Shown here piece by piece: positions 7,534 to 16,227 of a stretch of 33,353 bases of DNA. Position 1 is the stretch's first letter; the number at the start of each line of letters is the position of its first letter. The notes beneath the pieces were generated by a model, which ran no database searches, had not been told where the DNA came from, and saw only the letters and a list, made by a program, of their open reading frames with translations. Source of the stretch: an uncultured Luminiphilus sp. (GTDB lineage Bacteria; Pseudomonadota; Gammaproteobacteria; Pseudomonadales; Halieaceae); contig CALKHC010000146.1 in the NCBI GenBank assembly GCA_938091425.1, positions 1 through 33,353 of the forward strand, written 5' to 3'. Both the position numbers and the translations under genes were made by a program.

Positions 7534-9326
7534 GTACGATGATTGACGGATTTCATCTGCTTCGCCCAGACCTTCTGTGGGGCCTGCTTGCCTGCCCGTT
7601 GGTGGCGCTGGCACTCTGGTATCGACGTGTTCATCAGGGTGACTGGACCAGGGTCATTGACGCCGAGCTGCTGCCATACCTACTGCCGGATCAGAGCGGA
7701 AAAGCGCAGCGCTCTCGGATCTGGATGCCGACCCTCCTGCTGGCACTTGTGACGTTGGGTGCAGCCGGCCCGAGCTTGCAGCGCGTCGAGCTACCGGTGA
7801 TCAAACGGGCTGACGCCCTCGTGATTGTGCTGGATCTCAGTGCCTCCATGTTGGCCGCTGATATCCAGCCGAGTCGCGTACAGCGCGCACGACAGAAGAT
7901 ACTGGATCTATTGGATACTCGAGAGGAAGGCGTGACCGGTCTGGTGGTGTTTGCAGGCGACGCGCACGTCGTCACACCGCTGACCGATGACACACGCACC
8001 ATCGCCAACCTCATGCCTGCGCTCTCCCCCGCCATCATGCCCTTGCCAGGTGCTGATGCCACCAGTGCTGTAGTACTCGCTGCAGAGCTTCTGCTGACCG
8101 CTGGCGCTCAAGGCGGGCATATTCTGCTGATGACCGATGGACTCCCTGGTTTTGATAGCGATCGCGTGCGATCTGCGCTCGTTGATAGCGGAGCCAGCTT
8201 AGCCATTCTGGGCATCGGCACTACTAGCGGTGCGCCGATCCCGCTCCCAAATGGGGGCTTCCTGAAAGACAACGACGGGGAGATTGTGATTCCCGCACTG
8301 GACCGCGATCGACTCTCGATGTTCGCGCAAGAACTGGACGCACCCTACGAAGAGATCAGGCTAGATGAGCAGGACATCGAGACCCTCACCCAGCGCGATG
8401 TCTTGGCGACTGAAGGTGAGCTGGATCTCGACCGGCAGACGGACGCTTGGCAGGATCAAGGATTCTGGCTCGCCGCACTGGTCGCGTTATTGTTGCTGCC
8501 CGCCTTTCGTAAAGGCGTGGTGGCTAGCGTCGCTCTCATCCTCTCGACCCATGCGCCACCCCCGCAGGCAGCGGGCTGGAATGACTTGTGGCTCACCCCC
8601 GACCAACAGGGAGCCCGCCACTTGAGCGCGGGGCAGGCGCCGGAGGCGGCGCGTGCTTTTACCGACCCAAATTGGCGCGGCGTCGCCGAATATCAGGCAG
8701 GTAGCTACGATCAAGCGGCACAGAGCTTCGCCGGGGAAACCACCGCGGATAACCTATACAACCTCGGCAACTCGCTGGCACTGCAGGGCGACCTCAGAGG
8801 TGCGCTCAGCGCCTATGAGGAGAGTCTCAACTTAATGCCCGACGCCGAGGACGCCGTTGCGAACCGTGATTTTATTCAGTCGCTGCTTGATCAGCAGGAA
8901 CAACAAGATCAGGAGAGCGACCAACAAAATCAGGAAGGCGATCAGTCTGACGAGCAAAACGACAGCGAATCGCAGGGCGACAACAGCTCGGAATCCTCTG
9001 ATCAGGGTGAGCAAGAGCAAAGCGACGGCGAGAACAGCGACGAGAGCGAGAGCGGTCAGAGTGATCAGTCTGAGTCTGATCAGGAGCAGGGTCAGCAAGA
9101 TCCCGCCATGGCCGATGCACAGGACATGAATGCCGAGGCGCTGGAGGCCGCGACTCAGGAGCAGATGGCCAAATTTGACGAAGCATTGGAAGAACAGCAG
9201 GCACTCGAGCAGTGGTTGCGCCGGGTACCAGACGATCCTGGTGGTCTGCTGCGTCGCAAATTCCGCTATCAAACGATGCAGCGACTCAGAGAGGGTGAAG
9301 AACCTGATGAATCGATTCGTTGGTAA
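7530..9326 (+). CDS. batB: BatB/BatC fusion: VWA domain plus TPR and acidic Gln/Ser-rich tail
   Basis: 598 residues. The N-terminal part has a membrane segment and a VWA domain with MIDAS D102-L-S104-A-S106. A second hydrophobic segment near 313-340 separates it from a TPR region (about 390-440, containing NLYNLGNSLALQGD). Residues about 451-523 form a very acidic low-complexity stretch made almost only of Q, S, D, E, G and N, and a short basic C-terminus ends the protein. This corresponds to BatB joined to BatC, common in proteobacteria. The start may be the GTG at 7530 (4-nt overlap with batA) or the ATG at 7539, which has GGGTGAG just upstream. It overlaps batD by 20 nt. Confidence 0.9.
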   Translation: MSTMIDGFHLLRPDLLWGLLACPLVALALWYRRVHQGDWTRVIDAELLPYLLPDQSGKAQRSRIWMPTLLLALVTLGAAGPSLQRVELPVIKRADALVIVLDLSASMLAADIQPSRVQRARQKILDLLDTREEGVTGLVVFAGDAHVVTPLTDDTRTIANLMPALSPAIMPLPGADATSAVVLAAELLLTAGAQGGHILLMTDGLPGFDSDRVRSALVDSGASLAILGIGTTSGAPIPLPNGGFLKDNDGEIVIPALDRDRLSMFAQELDAPYEEIRLDEQDIETLTQRDVLATEGELDLDRQTDAWQDQGFWLAALVALLLLPAFRKGVVASVALILSTHAPPPQAAGWNDLWLTPDQQGARHLSAGQAPEAARAFTDPNWRGVAEYQAGSYDQAAQSFAGETTADNLYNLGNSLALQGDLRGALSAYEESLNLMPDAEDAVANRDFIQSLLDQQEQQDQESDQQNQEGDQSDEQNDSESQGDNSSESSDQGEQEQSDGENSDESESGQSDQSESDQEQGQQDPAMADAQDMNAEALEAATQEQMAKFDEALEEQQALEQWLRRVPDDPGGLLRRKFRYQTMQRLREGEEPDESIRW

Positions 9327-10968
9327 GCCTTTTGTCTGGGCGTGCCTCGCCACCATGCCCCTGTGGGCGAGTCTGTCTTGGGCAGAGCTGTCGGCAACGG
9401 CGGACCGGCGCACCATCGCGATGGGCGAAACACTGCGCCTGACGCTACTGGGTGATGCAGGCGAGCAACCTGCCGAGATTGATCTCACACCCCTGAATCG
9501 TGACTGGGAGATTTTGTCCCGGTCCAGTGCAACCAATGCGCGTTTCATTAACGGGCAAAATCAGGTCACCCGCACACTTGAGATGGAGCTGGCGCCGCTG
9601 CGCGAAGGCACGCTGACTATTCCGTCGCTCACAGCGGGTGGCCGCAGCACGACACCGCTTGCCATTCGCGTGAACCCCGAACCGGTAGTGGCTCCCGGGG
9701 ATGAGCTGGTGCTCTTCGACGCGAGCGTGGATGAGCGCAGCGTCTACGTGCAGTCCGAGATCATCCTCACTGTGACTCTGCAGCAGGCGATCAATCTGGA
9801 TGGCGGCGAGATTTCGGCCTTTGATATTCCCGATGCCGTCATTGAAAACCTCGAGCGACGCTCTTTTCAGCGTCGGGTGGGCAACCGCACCTGGCTGGTC
9901 ACTGAACTGCGGTACGCCGTTTACCCGCAGAAAAGTGGCTCGCTGACGATTCCGGCCATTGGCTTTACCGCACGCGAAGTCCAGCCGGGGCGCTCCCTGC
10001 TGGGCGCGCGCCTTGGCAGGCGACTGCGCATGGCATCCGAGCCAGTGGAAATCAACGTCAAGAGTGTGCCCACCGGCTTTCCCGGTGAGGTATGGCTGCC
10101 CGCCAGGGCGCTCACGCTTGAAGAAAACTGGTCCATCGACCCGCAGTCGCTGAATGTGGGCGACTCGACAACGCGCACCTTGACGCTGACTGGGCGAGGC
10201 CTGCAGGGCAGTCAGCTACCGCCATTGAGTAGCGTTCAGGGCGCGGTCAACATTCCTGAACTGCGGTTTTATCCCGACCAGGAGTCCATTGACCAAAGTG
10301 AATTGACAGAAGGCCTCCAGGGCCGACGGGTGCAAAGCGAAGCATTGGTAGCCCGATCTGGCGGTACCTGGACCTTGCCCGAAATTCGCGTGCCCTGGTG
10401 GAATATCGAAACCGACAGTCTGGAGTTTGCCACGCTGCCAGCTCGGACAGTCGCCGTGACCGCCATCCAGACCGCCGATCAAATCACAGACCCCAACATC
10501 GCGCCAAGCGCCTCACCGGCGGGCACAACCCTCCCCCTCTGGCTGTGGGCTGTCAGCGCCGCGGGCTGGCTGGTGTCGCTCGCGCTGGGAATTTTGCTTT
10601 GGTTGAGTCGCCGTCAAACCGCCGGCCAATCGCCAACACCGGCCGGCGGCACCGCCAAGTCAGGCTCAGTCCGACAAGCTTTAGTGGAAATCAGAAAAGC
10701 CGCGGAGCAGCGGGATGCTGCGTCACTCAGAAGGGCGATTCTGCAATGGGCAGACCTCCATCACGATCGGGGGTTTTCATCGCTGGAAGCACTCGCTCGC
10801 GCCAGCACCGAACCTCTCGCGACGCGTCTCCGCGCAGTGGATCGGTCGCTTTATGGCGATGGTGAATTGGCCGCGGCGCTGGACGGACTTATCGATACGC
10901 TTCGCGAGGAGCCCGCACCTCGGAATCGGAGTGCGGGCGCCAATACGTTGTCGCTTTATCCCTCGTGA
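9307..10968 (+). CDS. batD: BatD-like protein (oxygen tolerance family)
   Basis: From the ATG at 9307 this gives 553 residues: a signal peptide (cleavage likely after SWA, residue 26), a long beta-rich periplasmic region and a transmembrane helix near 408-430 followed by a cytoplasmic helical tail. That is the layout of BatD. The frame is open from 9130, but the signal peptide and a good ribosome binding site (GAGAGGGTGAAG, about 6 nt upstream) fix the start at 9307, within the end of the batB gene. It is the last gene of the operon and ends 21 nt from the convergent pepN. No terminator hairpin is visible in that short gap. Confidence 0.88.
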   Translation: MNRFVGKPFVWACLATMPLWASLSWAELSATADRRTIAMGETLRLTLLGDAGEQPAEIDLTPLNRDWEILSRSSATNARFINGQNQVTRTLEMELAPLREGTLTIPSLTAGGRSTTPLAIRVNPEPVVAPGDELVLFDASVDERSVYVQSEIILTVTLQQAINLDGGEISAFDIPDAVIENLERRSFQRRVGNRTWLVTELRYAVYPQKSGSLTIPAIGFTAREVQPGRSLLGARLGRRLRMASEPVEINVKSVPTGFPGEVWLPARALTLEENWSIDPQSLNVGDSTTRTLTLTGRGLQGSQLPPLSSVQGAVNIPELRFYPDQESIDQSELTEGLQGRRVQSEALVARSGGTWTLPEIRVPWWNIETDSLEFATLPARTVAVTAIQTADQITDPNIAPSASPAGTTLPLWLWAVSAAGWLVSLALGILLWLSRRQTAGQSPTPAGGTAKSGSVRQALVEIRKAAEQRDAASLRRAILQWADLHHDRGFSSLEALARASTEPLATRLRAVDRSLYGDGELAAALDGLIDTLREEPAPRNRSAGANTLSLYPS

Positions 10969-10989
10969 CACGCTGAACGCAGATGATCC

Positions 10990-13611
10990 CTACGCGGGCT
11001 CGCTGAGCGCCCGATTCAAGACTTCAAAAACGTCCTTGGGTAGCGGGTCTATTGCCGCAAGTCGCTTGAGCTCGGCCTCCATCGCCTCCTGACCAATCGC
11101 ATAGCGGCGCCAGCGGGTCATAGGCGCGAGCATGCGTGCCGCGATCTGGGGATTAGTCGCCTGCAGGCGCTCGATCACCTCCCCCATCAAGCAATAGCCG
11201 GCACCATCGTCGCGATGAAAGGCGATCGGGTTGCCACCGGCAAAGGCGCCAATCAGCGCTCTCAACTTGTTGGGATTACGCCAGTCGAATGACGGATGCG
11301 TCATGAGCGCCCTCACGCTCTCGATGCAATCTGTCTCGGGACGGGTCGCCTGAACCGTCAGCCACTGATTCACCACCAGCGCCTCGTGCTGCCAACGCGT
11401 GTAGAAGTCCGCCAGCACCGACTCTCGCGTCTCGGGTTGCTCGTAATGCGTGATCCAGCGCAACGCGGCGAGGCGGTCCGTCAAATTATCCGCACTCTCA
11501 TAGAGAGTGTGCGCGGAATCAATATGGGCAGGATTCGCCGCCAGCAAATAATCCAGTGCGAGGTGTCGGAGCGCCCGCCGGCCGATATCGTCGGAGTGAG
11601 GTGAGTAAGCCCGAGGCGCCGGATTGTTTGACAGCACTTGCTGCCAAGCCGCCTGCAACGCGCTGCCCAATGCGGCTTTAAGTTGTTTTCGCTGATGATG
11701 GATCTGGCTGACGCTGACCAAGCCCCGCTGTGCGGCTCGGTCGGCGAGGTACTCCTCACTGGGTAGGGCCAAAGTGAGCGCCTTCATAGCCGGATCCATC
11801 GACCCCATGAGCACCTGCTCACAGGCCTCTAATAATCCTTGAGGCAATAGTGCCCGCTCATCGGCTTCCACAGCCTCAATCGCTCTCGCCAACAGTGTCT
11901 GCGCCGCATCCCAGGCAACAAAGGCGTCATCATCTCCGGCCATAAGAGTGCGTAGGTCGGCCTCTGAATGATCTACTGTGGCACGGACAGGCGCTGAGAA
12001 GCCACGCAGACAGGAGAGCACCGGTTTCGCGGGGACGTCGTCAAAGGTGAAAGTCTGCTCCCGCTCGGTCAGTTCGAGAACGCGAGTGGTTCCGTCACCC
12101 AAAGAGATGGCCTGGCCGTCGACCAGCAGGCCTGTCGCCACAGGGATCACCAAAGGCTCTTTTTCCGGCTGACCGGTAGTCGCCGGGTTATGCTGTTGCA
12201 GAGTGAGCTGGTAACGCCGGGCCTCGGCATCGTAATGCTCACTGCACACTACCTCTGGTGTTCCCGCCTGTTCGTACCAGCGCCGGAACTGTTCCAGATC
12301 ACGCCCCGACGCCTCTGCCAGGCAGTCAACAAAGTCATCGCAGGTCACCGCCTGTCCATCGAATCGTTCAAAATAAAGCCGAGTGCCCGAATGAAATGCC
12401 TCCGGGCCAAGCAGCGTGTGCAGCATGCGCACGACCTCTGCGCCCTTCTCATAGACCGTAAGGGTGTAGAAATTCGAGATATCTACAAACGCATCTGGAC
12501 GGACGGGATGGGCCAGTGGACCAGCATCCTCGGCAAACTGGTGAGTGCGCAGAAACAGCGCATCCTCCACCCGCTTCACCCCTCGGGAGTTCATGTCGGC
12601 TGAAAACTCGCTGTCGCGGAAGACCGTGAACCCCTCCTTCAGGCTGAGCTGAAACCAGTCGCGGCAGGTGACCCGATTTCCCGAGTAGTTATGAAAGTAT
12701 TCGTGGGCAACCACGGCCTCGACGCGCTGAAAACCCATGTCGGTGGTGATATCGGGGTGAGCAAGCACGCAAGAGGTGTTGAAGACATTGAGACCCTTGT
12801 TCTCCATAGCCCCCATGTTGAAATCGTCTACGGCTACAATGTTGTAGAGATCGAGATCATACTCGAGGCCATACACTTGCTCGTCCCATCGCATCGCCGC
12901 TTTTAACGCGGTCATGGCGTACTCGCAGTAGCCGAGATCTTTCTCCTCCACCCAGATATTCAGATCCACCACCCTGCCAGAACAAGTGGTAAAGACGTCA
13001 CTCACTGGCTTCAGGTCACCGGCCACCATGGCAAACAGATACGAGGGTTTGGGAAAAGGGTCGTGCCACACCACCCGGTGCCGGCCGTTACCCAAATCCT
13101 CCTCACCGATTTTGTTGCCATTACTGAGCAACACCGGGCATTCGGCGCGATCCGCCTCGAGCGTGACGTTGTAGACCGCGAGCACATCCGGGCGGTCGAG
13201 GAAGTAGGTGATCCTCCTGAACCCTTCCGCCTCGCACTGGGTGCAATAGGCGCTCTGAGAGCGGTAAAAGCCCTCCAGAGAGGTATTTTCCTCGGGGCAG
13301 ATCGTTACACAGGTGCGCAGGGAGAATCGATCCGGAACCGAGGCCACGGTCAGATCGGTATCGCCTACTGTGTACTGATCCTTCGTTAGGCGCTCACCGT
13401 TCAGCTCAATCCATTGCAGTGACAGCTGCTCACCATCCAACCTTAGGCCACCCTGCCCACTGCCCTGCCTCACTAGGTCGAGCGTTGCCGTGACCTCAGT
13501 GCACCCCGGTGAGATCTGCACCAGCAAATCGACTGTCGTCACCTTAAATTCAGGTGCGGCGTAATCCTTGCGGTATATCGTGCCGGGTAACCCCTCTCTT
13601 AACGCCATCAT
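10990..13611 (-). CDS. pepN: Aminopeptidase N (M1 family)
   Basis: An 873-residue protein, normal for bacterial PepN. It has the exopeptidase motif GAMEN (267-271) and the zinc site H303-E304-x-x-H307 with E326 as third ligand. It removes N-terminal residues from peptides in the cytoplasm during protein turnover. The start at 13611 (MMALREGL) overlaps the DUF2797 stop by 4 nt, so translation is probably coupled. It is the last gene of the long minus-strand run from 21389 and converges with batD. No missing or altered catalytic residues were seen. Confidence 0.96.
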   Translation of the reverse strand: MMALREGLPGTIYRKDYAAPEFKVTTVDLLVQISPGCTEVTATLDLVRQGSGQGGLRLDGEQLSLQWIELNGERLTKDQYTVGDTDLTVASVPDRFSLRTCVTICPEENTSLEGFYRSQSAYCTQCEAEGFRRITYFLDRPDVLAVYNVTLEADRAECPVLLSNGNKIGEEDLGNGRHRVVWHDPFPKPSYLFAMVAGDLKPVSDVFTTCSGRVVDLNIWVEEKDLGYCEYAMTALKAAMRWDEQVYGLEYDLDLYNIVAVDDFNMGAMENKGLNVFNTSCVLAHPDITTDMGFQRVEAVVAHEYFHNYSGNRVTCRDWFQLSLKEGFTVFRDSEFSADMNSRGVKRVEDALFLRTHQFAEDAGPLAHPVRPDAFVDISNFYTLTVYEKGAEVVRMLHTLLGPEAFHSGTRLYFERFDGQAVTCDDFVDCLAEASGRDLEQFRRWYEQAGTPEVVCSEHYDAEARRYQLTLQQHNPATTGQPEKEPLVIPVATGLLVDGQAISLGDGTTRVLELTEREQTFTFDDVPAKPVLSCLRGFSAPVRATVDHSEADLRTLMAGDDDAFVAWDAAQTLLARAIEAVEADERALLPQGLLEACEQVLMGSMDPAMKALTLALPSEEYLADRAAQRGLVSVSQIHHQRKQLKAALGSALQAAWQQVLSNNPAPRAYSPHSDDIGRRALRHLALDYLLAANPAHIDSAHTLYESADNLTDRLAALRWITHYEQPETRESVLADFYTRWQHEALVVNQWLTVQATRPETDCIESVRALMTHPSFDWRNPNKLRALIGAFAGGNPIAFHRDDGAGYCLMGEVIERLQATNPQIAARMLAPMTRWRRYAIGQEAMEAELKRLAAIDPLPKDVFEVLNRALSEPA

Positions 13612-14438
13612 GCCGCCACCTTTATTTCGACCTCATAGCCACCAAATTTGCGCATGTTCAAGACACCCGTATCGAGCATTAAATATTGCCCCTTGATCCC
13701 CATCAACGTGCCTTCCACGACCGCCTGTTTATCGAAATTGTGCGCCTTCACTTTCTCGGGCCAACTGAGAACCGGGTAGCTGATCCGCGTCTCGGGTGCG
13801 TCTTCCAAAAGCAGAAACGCCGCCTCACCGTGCTGCAACTTCAAATCCGCTATCCCTTGCGCGCAACTTGCCATCAACTGTTGGCGGATACGCTCTAGGT
13901 CCTGATCCGCACCGTTGCCTTTAAGCATGGTTTGCCACGCCGTGCGGTCACCCACCTCCTTGGCTAGCAGCACTTCCAGCAAACCTGAGAAATACCGCGT
14001 CTGCACCCGCGCAATCGGTTTGGCCTGTGTCGCCCCTTGATCAATCCAACGGGTCGGTAGCTGGGTCTCACGCGTAATACCCACTTTGACACTGGAGGTA
14101 TTGGCTAAATACACAATGTGGGGCACCTGACAGTGGCGCTGGCCCCAATCGGGTTCCCGACAGGTCCCCTCTGCGAGGTGACATTTCTCCGGGCTGACAA
14201 TACAACTGTCGCAGGCCGCCAGCTTGCGAAAGCACGGAAAACAATAACCCTGATTAAAGCTTTTCTTGGTCAGCCGGTCGCAGGCGACACATTCGATTCG
14301 GCCAGTGAATACCAAGCGCAGAGACTGCCCGAGCTGGTCATTCAAACAGAGCGCTCCCTGCTCAGGAAATACGGTATAGCGAACCGTCTCTGCCAGTTCG
14401 GTTTGCATTTTTCTCAGGCAGCCCTGCCAGTCAGTCAT
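13608..14438 (-). CDS. DUF2797 protein with Cys clusters and a GIY-YIG-like segment
   Basis: From the ATG at 14438 (MTDWQGCL) this gives 276 residues. The frame is open to 14519 but the extension is low in plausibility and overlaps the DUF1315 gene. Residues about 50-90 contain several Cys pairs (CVAC, CFPC, CDSC) suggesting zinc binding. Just after them comes VYLANTSSVKVGITR, which resembles the start of GIY-YIG nuclease-like domains. DUF2797 has no established function that I know of. It overlaps DUF1315 by 8 nt and pepN by 4 nt, a gene order I recall as conserved in Pseudomonas. Confidence 0.85.
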   Translation of the reverse strand: MTDWQGCLRKMQTELAETVRYTVFPEQGALCLNDQLGQSLRLVFTGRIECVACDRLTKKSFNQGYCFPCFRKLAACDSCIVSPEKCHLAEGTCREPDWGQRHCQVPHIVYLANTSSVKVGITRETQLPTRWIDQGATQAKPIARVQTRYFSGLLEVLLAKEVGDRTAWQTMLKGNGADQDLERIRQQLMASCAQGIADLKLQHGEAAFLLLEDAPETRISYPVLSWPEKVKAHNFDKQAVVEGTLMGIKGQYLMLDTGVLNMRKFGGYEVEIKVAA

Positions 14439-14697
14439 CAGTCGATTCCTTCCACGCCAGCGGCTGGGGATCGTCGCAGCTGTCCCCCGCTTTTGCTCCC
14501 TTGTCGATAAAGCCCACACGTTCCTCCGGTGGCAGATGGATTTCGCCCCAGGTGATCACCGCCTGCATGGCGTGCCGACGTTGATCTTCTGTCAATGCTC
14601 CGCCATCCGGCCAGCGGCCTGTAGACAGCGAGGTCACCAACTGTTCGTAAACCTTACGATCCATTTGCTGAACCGATTGGCGATAGTCATCCGACAC
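14431..14697 (-). CDS. yeaC: DUF1315 (YeaC-like) small protein
   Basis: 88 residues starting VSDDYRQSVQQMD at a GTG at 14697. GGGAG lies 9 nt upstream and the rhomboid stop codon only 2 nt before the GTG. The motif YEQLVTSLSTGRWPDGGALTEDQ matches the DUF1315/YeaC family, of unknown function. The gene is easily missed because the same frame stays open far upstream, inside the rhomboid gene, giving an artificial 182-codon frame. It lies between rhomboid and DUF2797 with tight coupling on both sides. Confidence 0.85.
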   Translation of the reverse strand: MSDDYRQSVQQMDRKVYEQLVTSLSTGRWPDGGALTEDQRRHAMQAVITWGEIHLPPEERVGFIDKGAKAGDSCDDPQPLAWKESTDD

Positions 14698-14699
14698 GC

Positions 14700-15368
14700 T
14701 TACCGACTCCCGAATAATGTGGGCAGCCCACTGATCAGCACCCCCAGAACCCACCCGGCCAGCAAGCCGCCCATATGGGCGCCATTGGCGATTGCGCCTG
14801 CACCGATGAACTCCATGCTTCCTACCATCCCGATGACCAGCCAGATCATCATGAAAGCGAAAATGGCCATGGGCGGCGGCGTTATCCAGCCAGGCCTGCG
14901 CCATTGGGTCGCCATGATCAGTCCCATAAAGGCGTACACCACGCCAGACATGCCACCAAACACAGACGGGCCCTCCCACCAGTACTGGCAGTAATTGCTA
15001 AGCATCGCAGTGACCACATAGAGACCCAGCAGGTTGACCGCGCCCAGCCGGTGTTCAATACGCTGGCCAAATTCCCACAGCCACAAGCAATTGAAGACGA
15101 CATGCAACCAGCCAAAGTGAATCAAAGTTGGGGTGACCAGACGCCACCAGTCTCCCCATTCTCCAAATGCAACGTAGCCGCCCGCGGCGCGAAAAGGCAC
15201 AAAATTGAACAGCTCCAGCATCCCAACCCACTGCAGCGGGTAGAAAAGCAGGAAGCAGACACTGACGACCACCACCAGAGAAAAGGTGGCGGGCGCACGT
15301 TGAATCGCGAGCGGCGCGCTATTTAACGAGGGCATCTGACCAGCGGAGTTTGTCTCGGCAGCTGGCAT
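14700..15368 (-). CDS. Rhomboid-family intramembrane serine protease
   Basis: 222 residues with about six membrane helices and all rhomboid hallmarks: WRL near 75, HxxxN (H89...N93), catalytic S141 in GMSGVVY, and H198 in NGAHMGG. It cleaves membrane proteins within or near the bilayer of the inner membrane; substrates are unknown. The start is either the ATG at 15368 (with GGGG about 11 nt upstream, overlapping nadK by 50 nt) or the ATG at 15335 (17-nt overlap). The N-terminal 25 residues are not hydrophobic. Catalytic residues are intact, so it should be active. Confidence 0.92.
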   Translation of the reverse strand: MPAAETNSAGQMPSLNSAPLAIQRAPATFSLVVVVSVCFLLFYPLQWVGMLELFNFVPFRAAGGYVAFGEWGDWWRLVTPTLIHFGWLHVVFNCLWLWEFGQRIEHRLGAVNLLGLYVVTAMLSNYCQYWWEGPSVFGGMSGVVYAFMGLIMATQWRRPGWITPPPMAIFAFMMIWLVIGMVGSMEFIGAGAIANGAHMGGLLAGWVLGVLISGLPTLFGSR

Positions 15369-16206
15369 AAAAACTGTACCCCGGCGGGTGCAGCAAAGTC
15401 AGTTCTCGGGCCTTTTTACGAATGCGGACCGAGTCTCCCGGGAGCGCAGTGATCGAGATCTGCCCGTCACAGGTGATCGGAGGGTGGATATCATTGCGGG
15501 ATACCACATCAATACGAATCTCGCTCTGGCCACTCACCACAATAGGGCGACTGGTCAGTGAATGAGGGAACATAGGCACCAGAACCAATGCATCCAGGCC
15601 AGGGTACATAATCGGGCCACCCGCAGACAGGGAATAGGCGGTCGAGCCCGTCGGCGTCGCCACCAATAGGCCATCAGCGTTGAGACGATAAACAAACTCC
15701 CCATCGATACTGAGCTCAAACTCGATCATCTGCGCCGACGCACCGGAGTTCACCACGATGTCATTCAAAGCCTCGCCGCGGCCAATCACCTGCTCGCCTC
15801 GCCACACCTCGGCATCCAATAGAAACCGCTGTTCACTGATGAAATCACCATCGAGAACCGCGCTGACCTGATCAATCAACTCGTCGGGGCTGACATCAGT
15901 AAGAAACCCGAGCCGTCCGCGGTTCACCCCAATCACCGGCGTGTCATGCTTGACCAGCGTCCGAGCCGCACTCAGCAAACTGCCATCACCACCGATCACA
16001 ATGGCCAGATCCACCATGGCACCAATTTGGTCGCGAGACTCCATTTCCCGCTTCTCAAACTGGGACAGCGTTGCTAATCGGTCCTCAATAGTGACCTGCA
16101 GACCACGATCATCCAGCAAGTTGAGCAGCCCGGAGACAATTTCTTCGACACCGGGGTGCTCCCGGCGCCCCAGCAGGCCCACATGGTTAAAGGTCATGGC
16201 CATCAC
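15319..16206 (-). CDS. nadK: NAD kinase
   Basis: About 295 residues with the GGDGS motif (72-76) followed by the usual NAD kinase blocks (GVNRGRLGFLTD, ATPTGSTAYSLSAGGP). It phosphorylates NAD to NADP in the cytoplasm. The frame begins GTG-ATG-GCC-ATG at 16206, so the true start may be 16203 or 16197; no clear ribosome binding site separates them. It lies about 21 nt downstream of the glycosyltransferase gene and overlaps the rhomboid gene, inside the minus-strand run. Nothing unusual is seen in the catalytic region. Confidence 0.95.
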   Translation of the reverse strand: MMAMTFNHVGLLGRREHPGVEEIVSGLLNLLDDRGLQVTIEDRLATLSQFEKREMESRDQIGAMVDLAIVIGGDGSLLSAARTLVKHDTPVIGVNRGRLGFLTDVSPDELIDQVSAVLDGDFISEQRFLLDAEVWRGEQVIGRGEALNDIVVNSGASAQMIEFELSIDGEFVYRLNADGLLVATPTGSTAYSLSAGGPIMYPGLDALVLVPMFPHSLTSRPIVVSGQSEIRIDVVSRNDIHPPITCDGQISITALPGDSVRIRKKARELTLLHPPGYSFYASCRDKLRWSDALVK

Positions 16207-16227
16207 CAGGGGTCTTGATCGCTGTAT

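Noticed and set aside
9130-9306. Upstream extension of batD
   Set aside because: It overlaps batB in another frame and would bury the signal peptide; a good ribosome binding site supports 9307.
8832-9548. 238-codon minus-strand open frame with Leu/Val-rich, membrane-like translation
   Set aside because: It is the reverse of the Q/S/D/E-rich low-complexity tail of batB and the start of batD; the apparent hydrophobicity comes from the antisense of acidic and Gln codons.
14698-14979. N-terminal extension of the DUF1315 frame to 182 codons
   Set aside because: The extension lies inside the rhomboid gene in another frame and resembles no protein; the GTG at 14697 with GGGAG upstream fits the family start.
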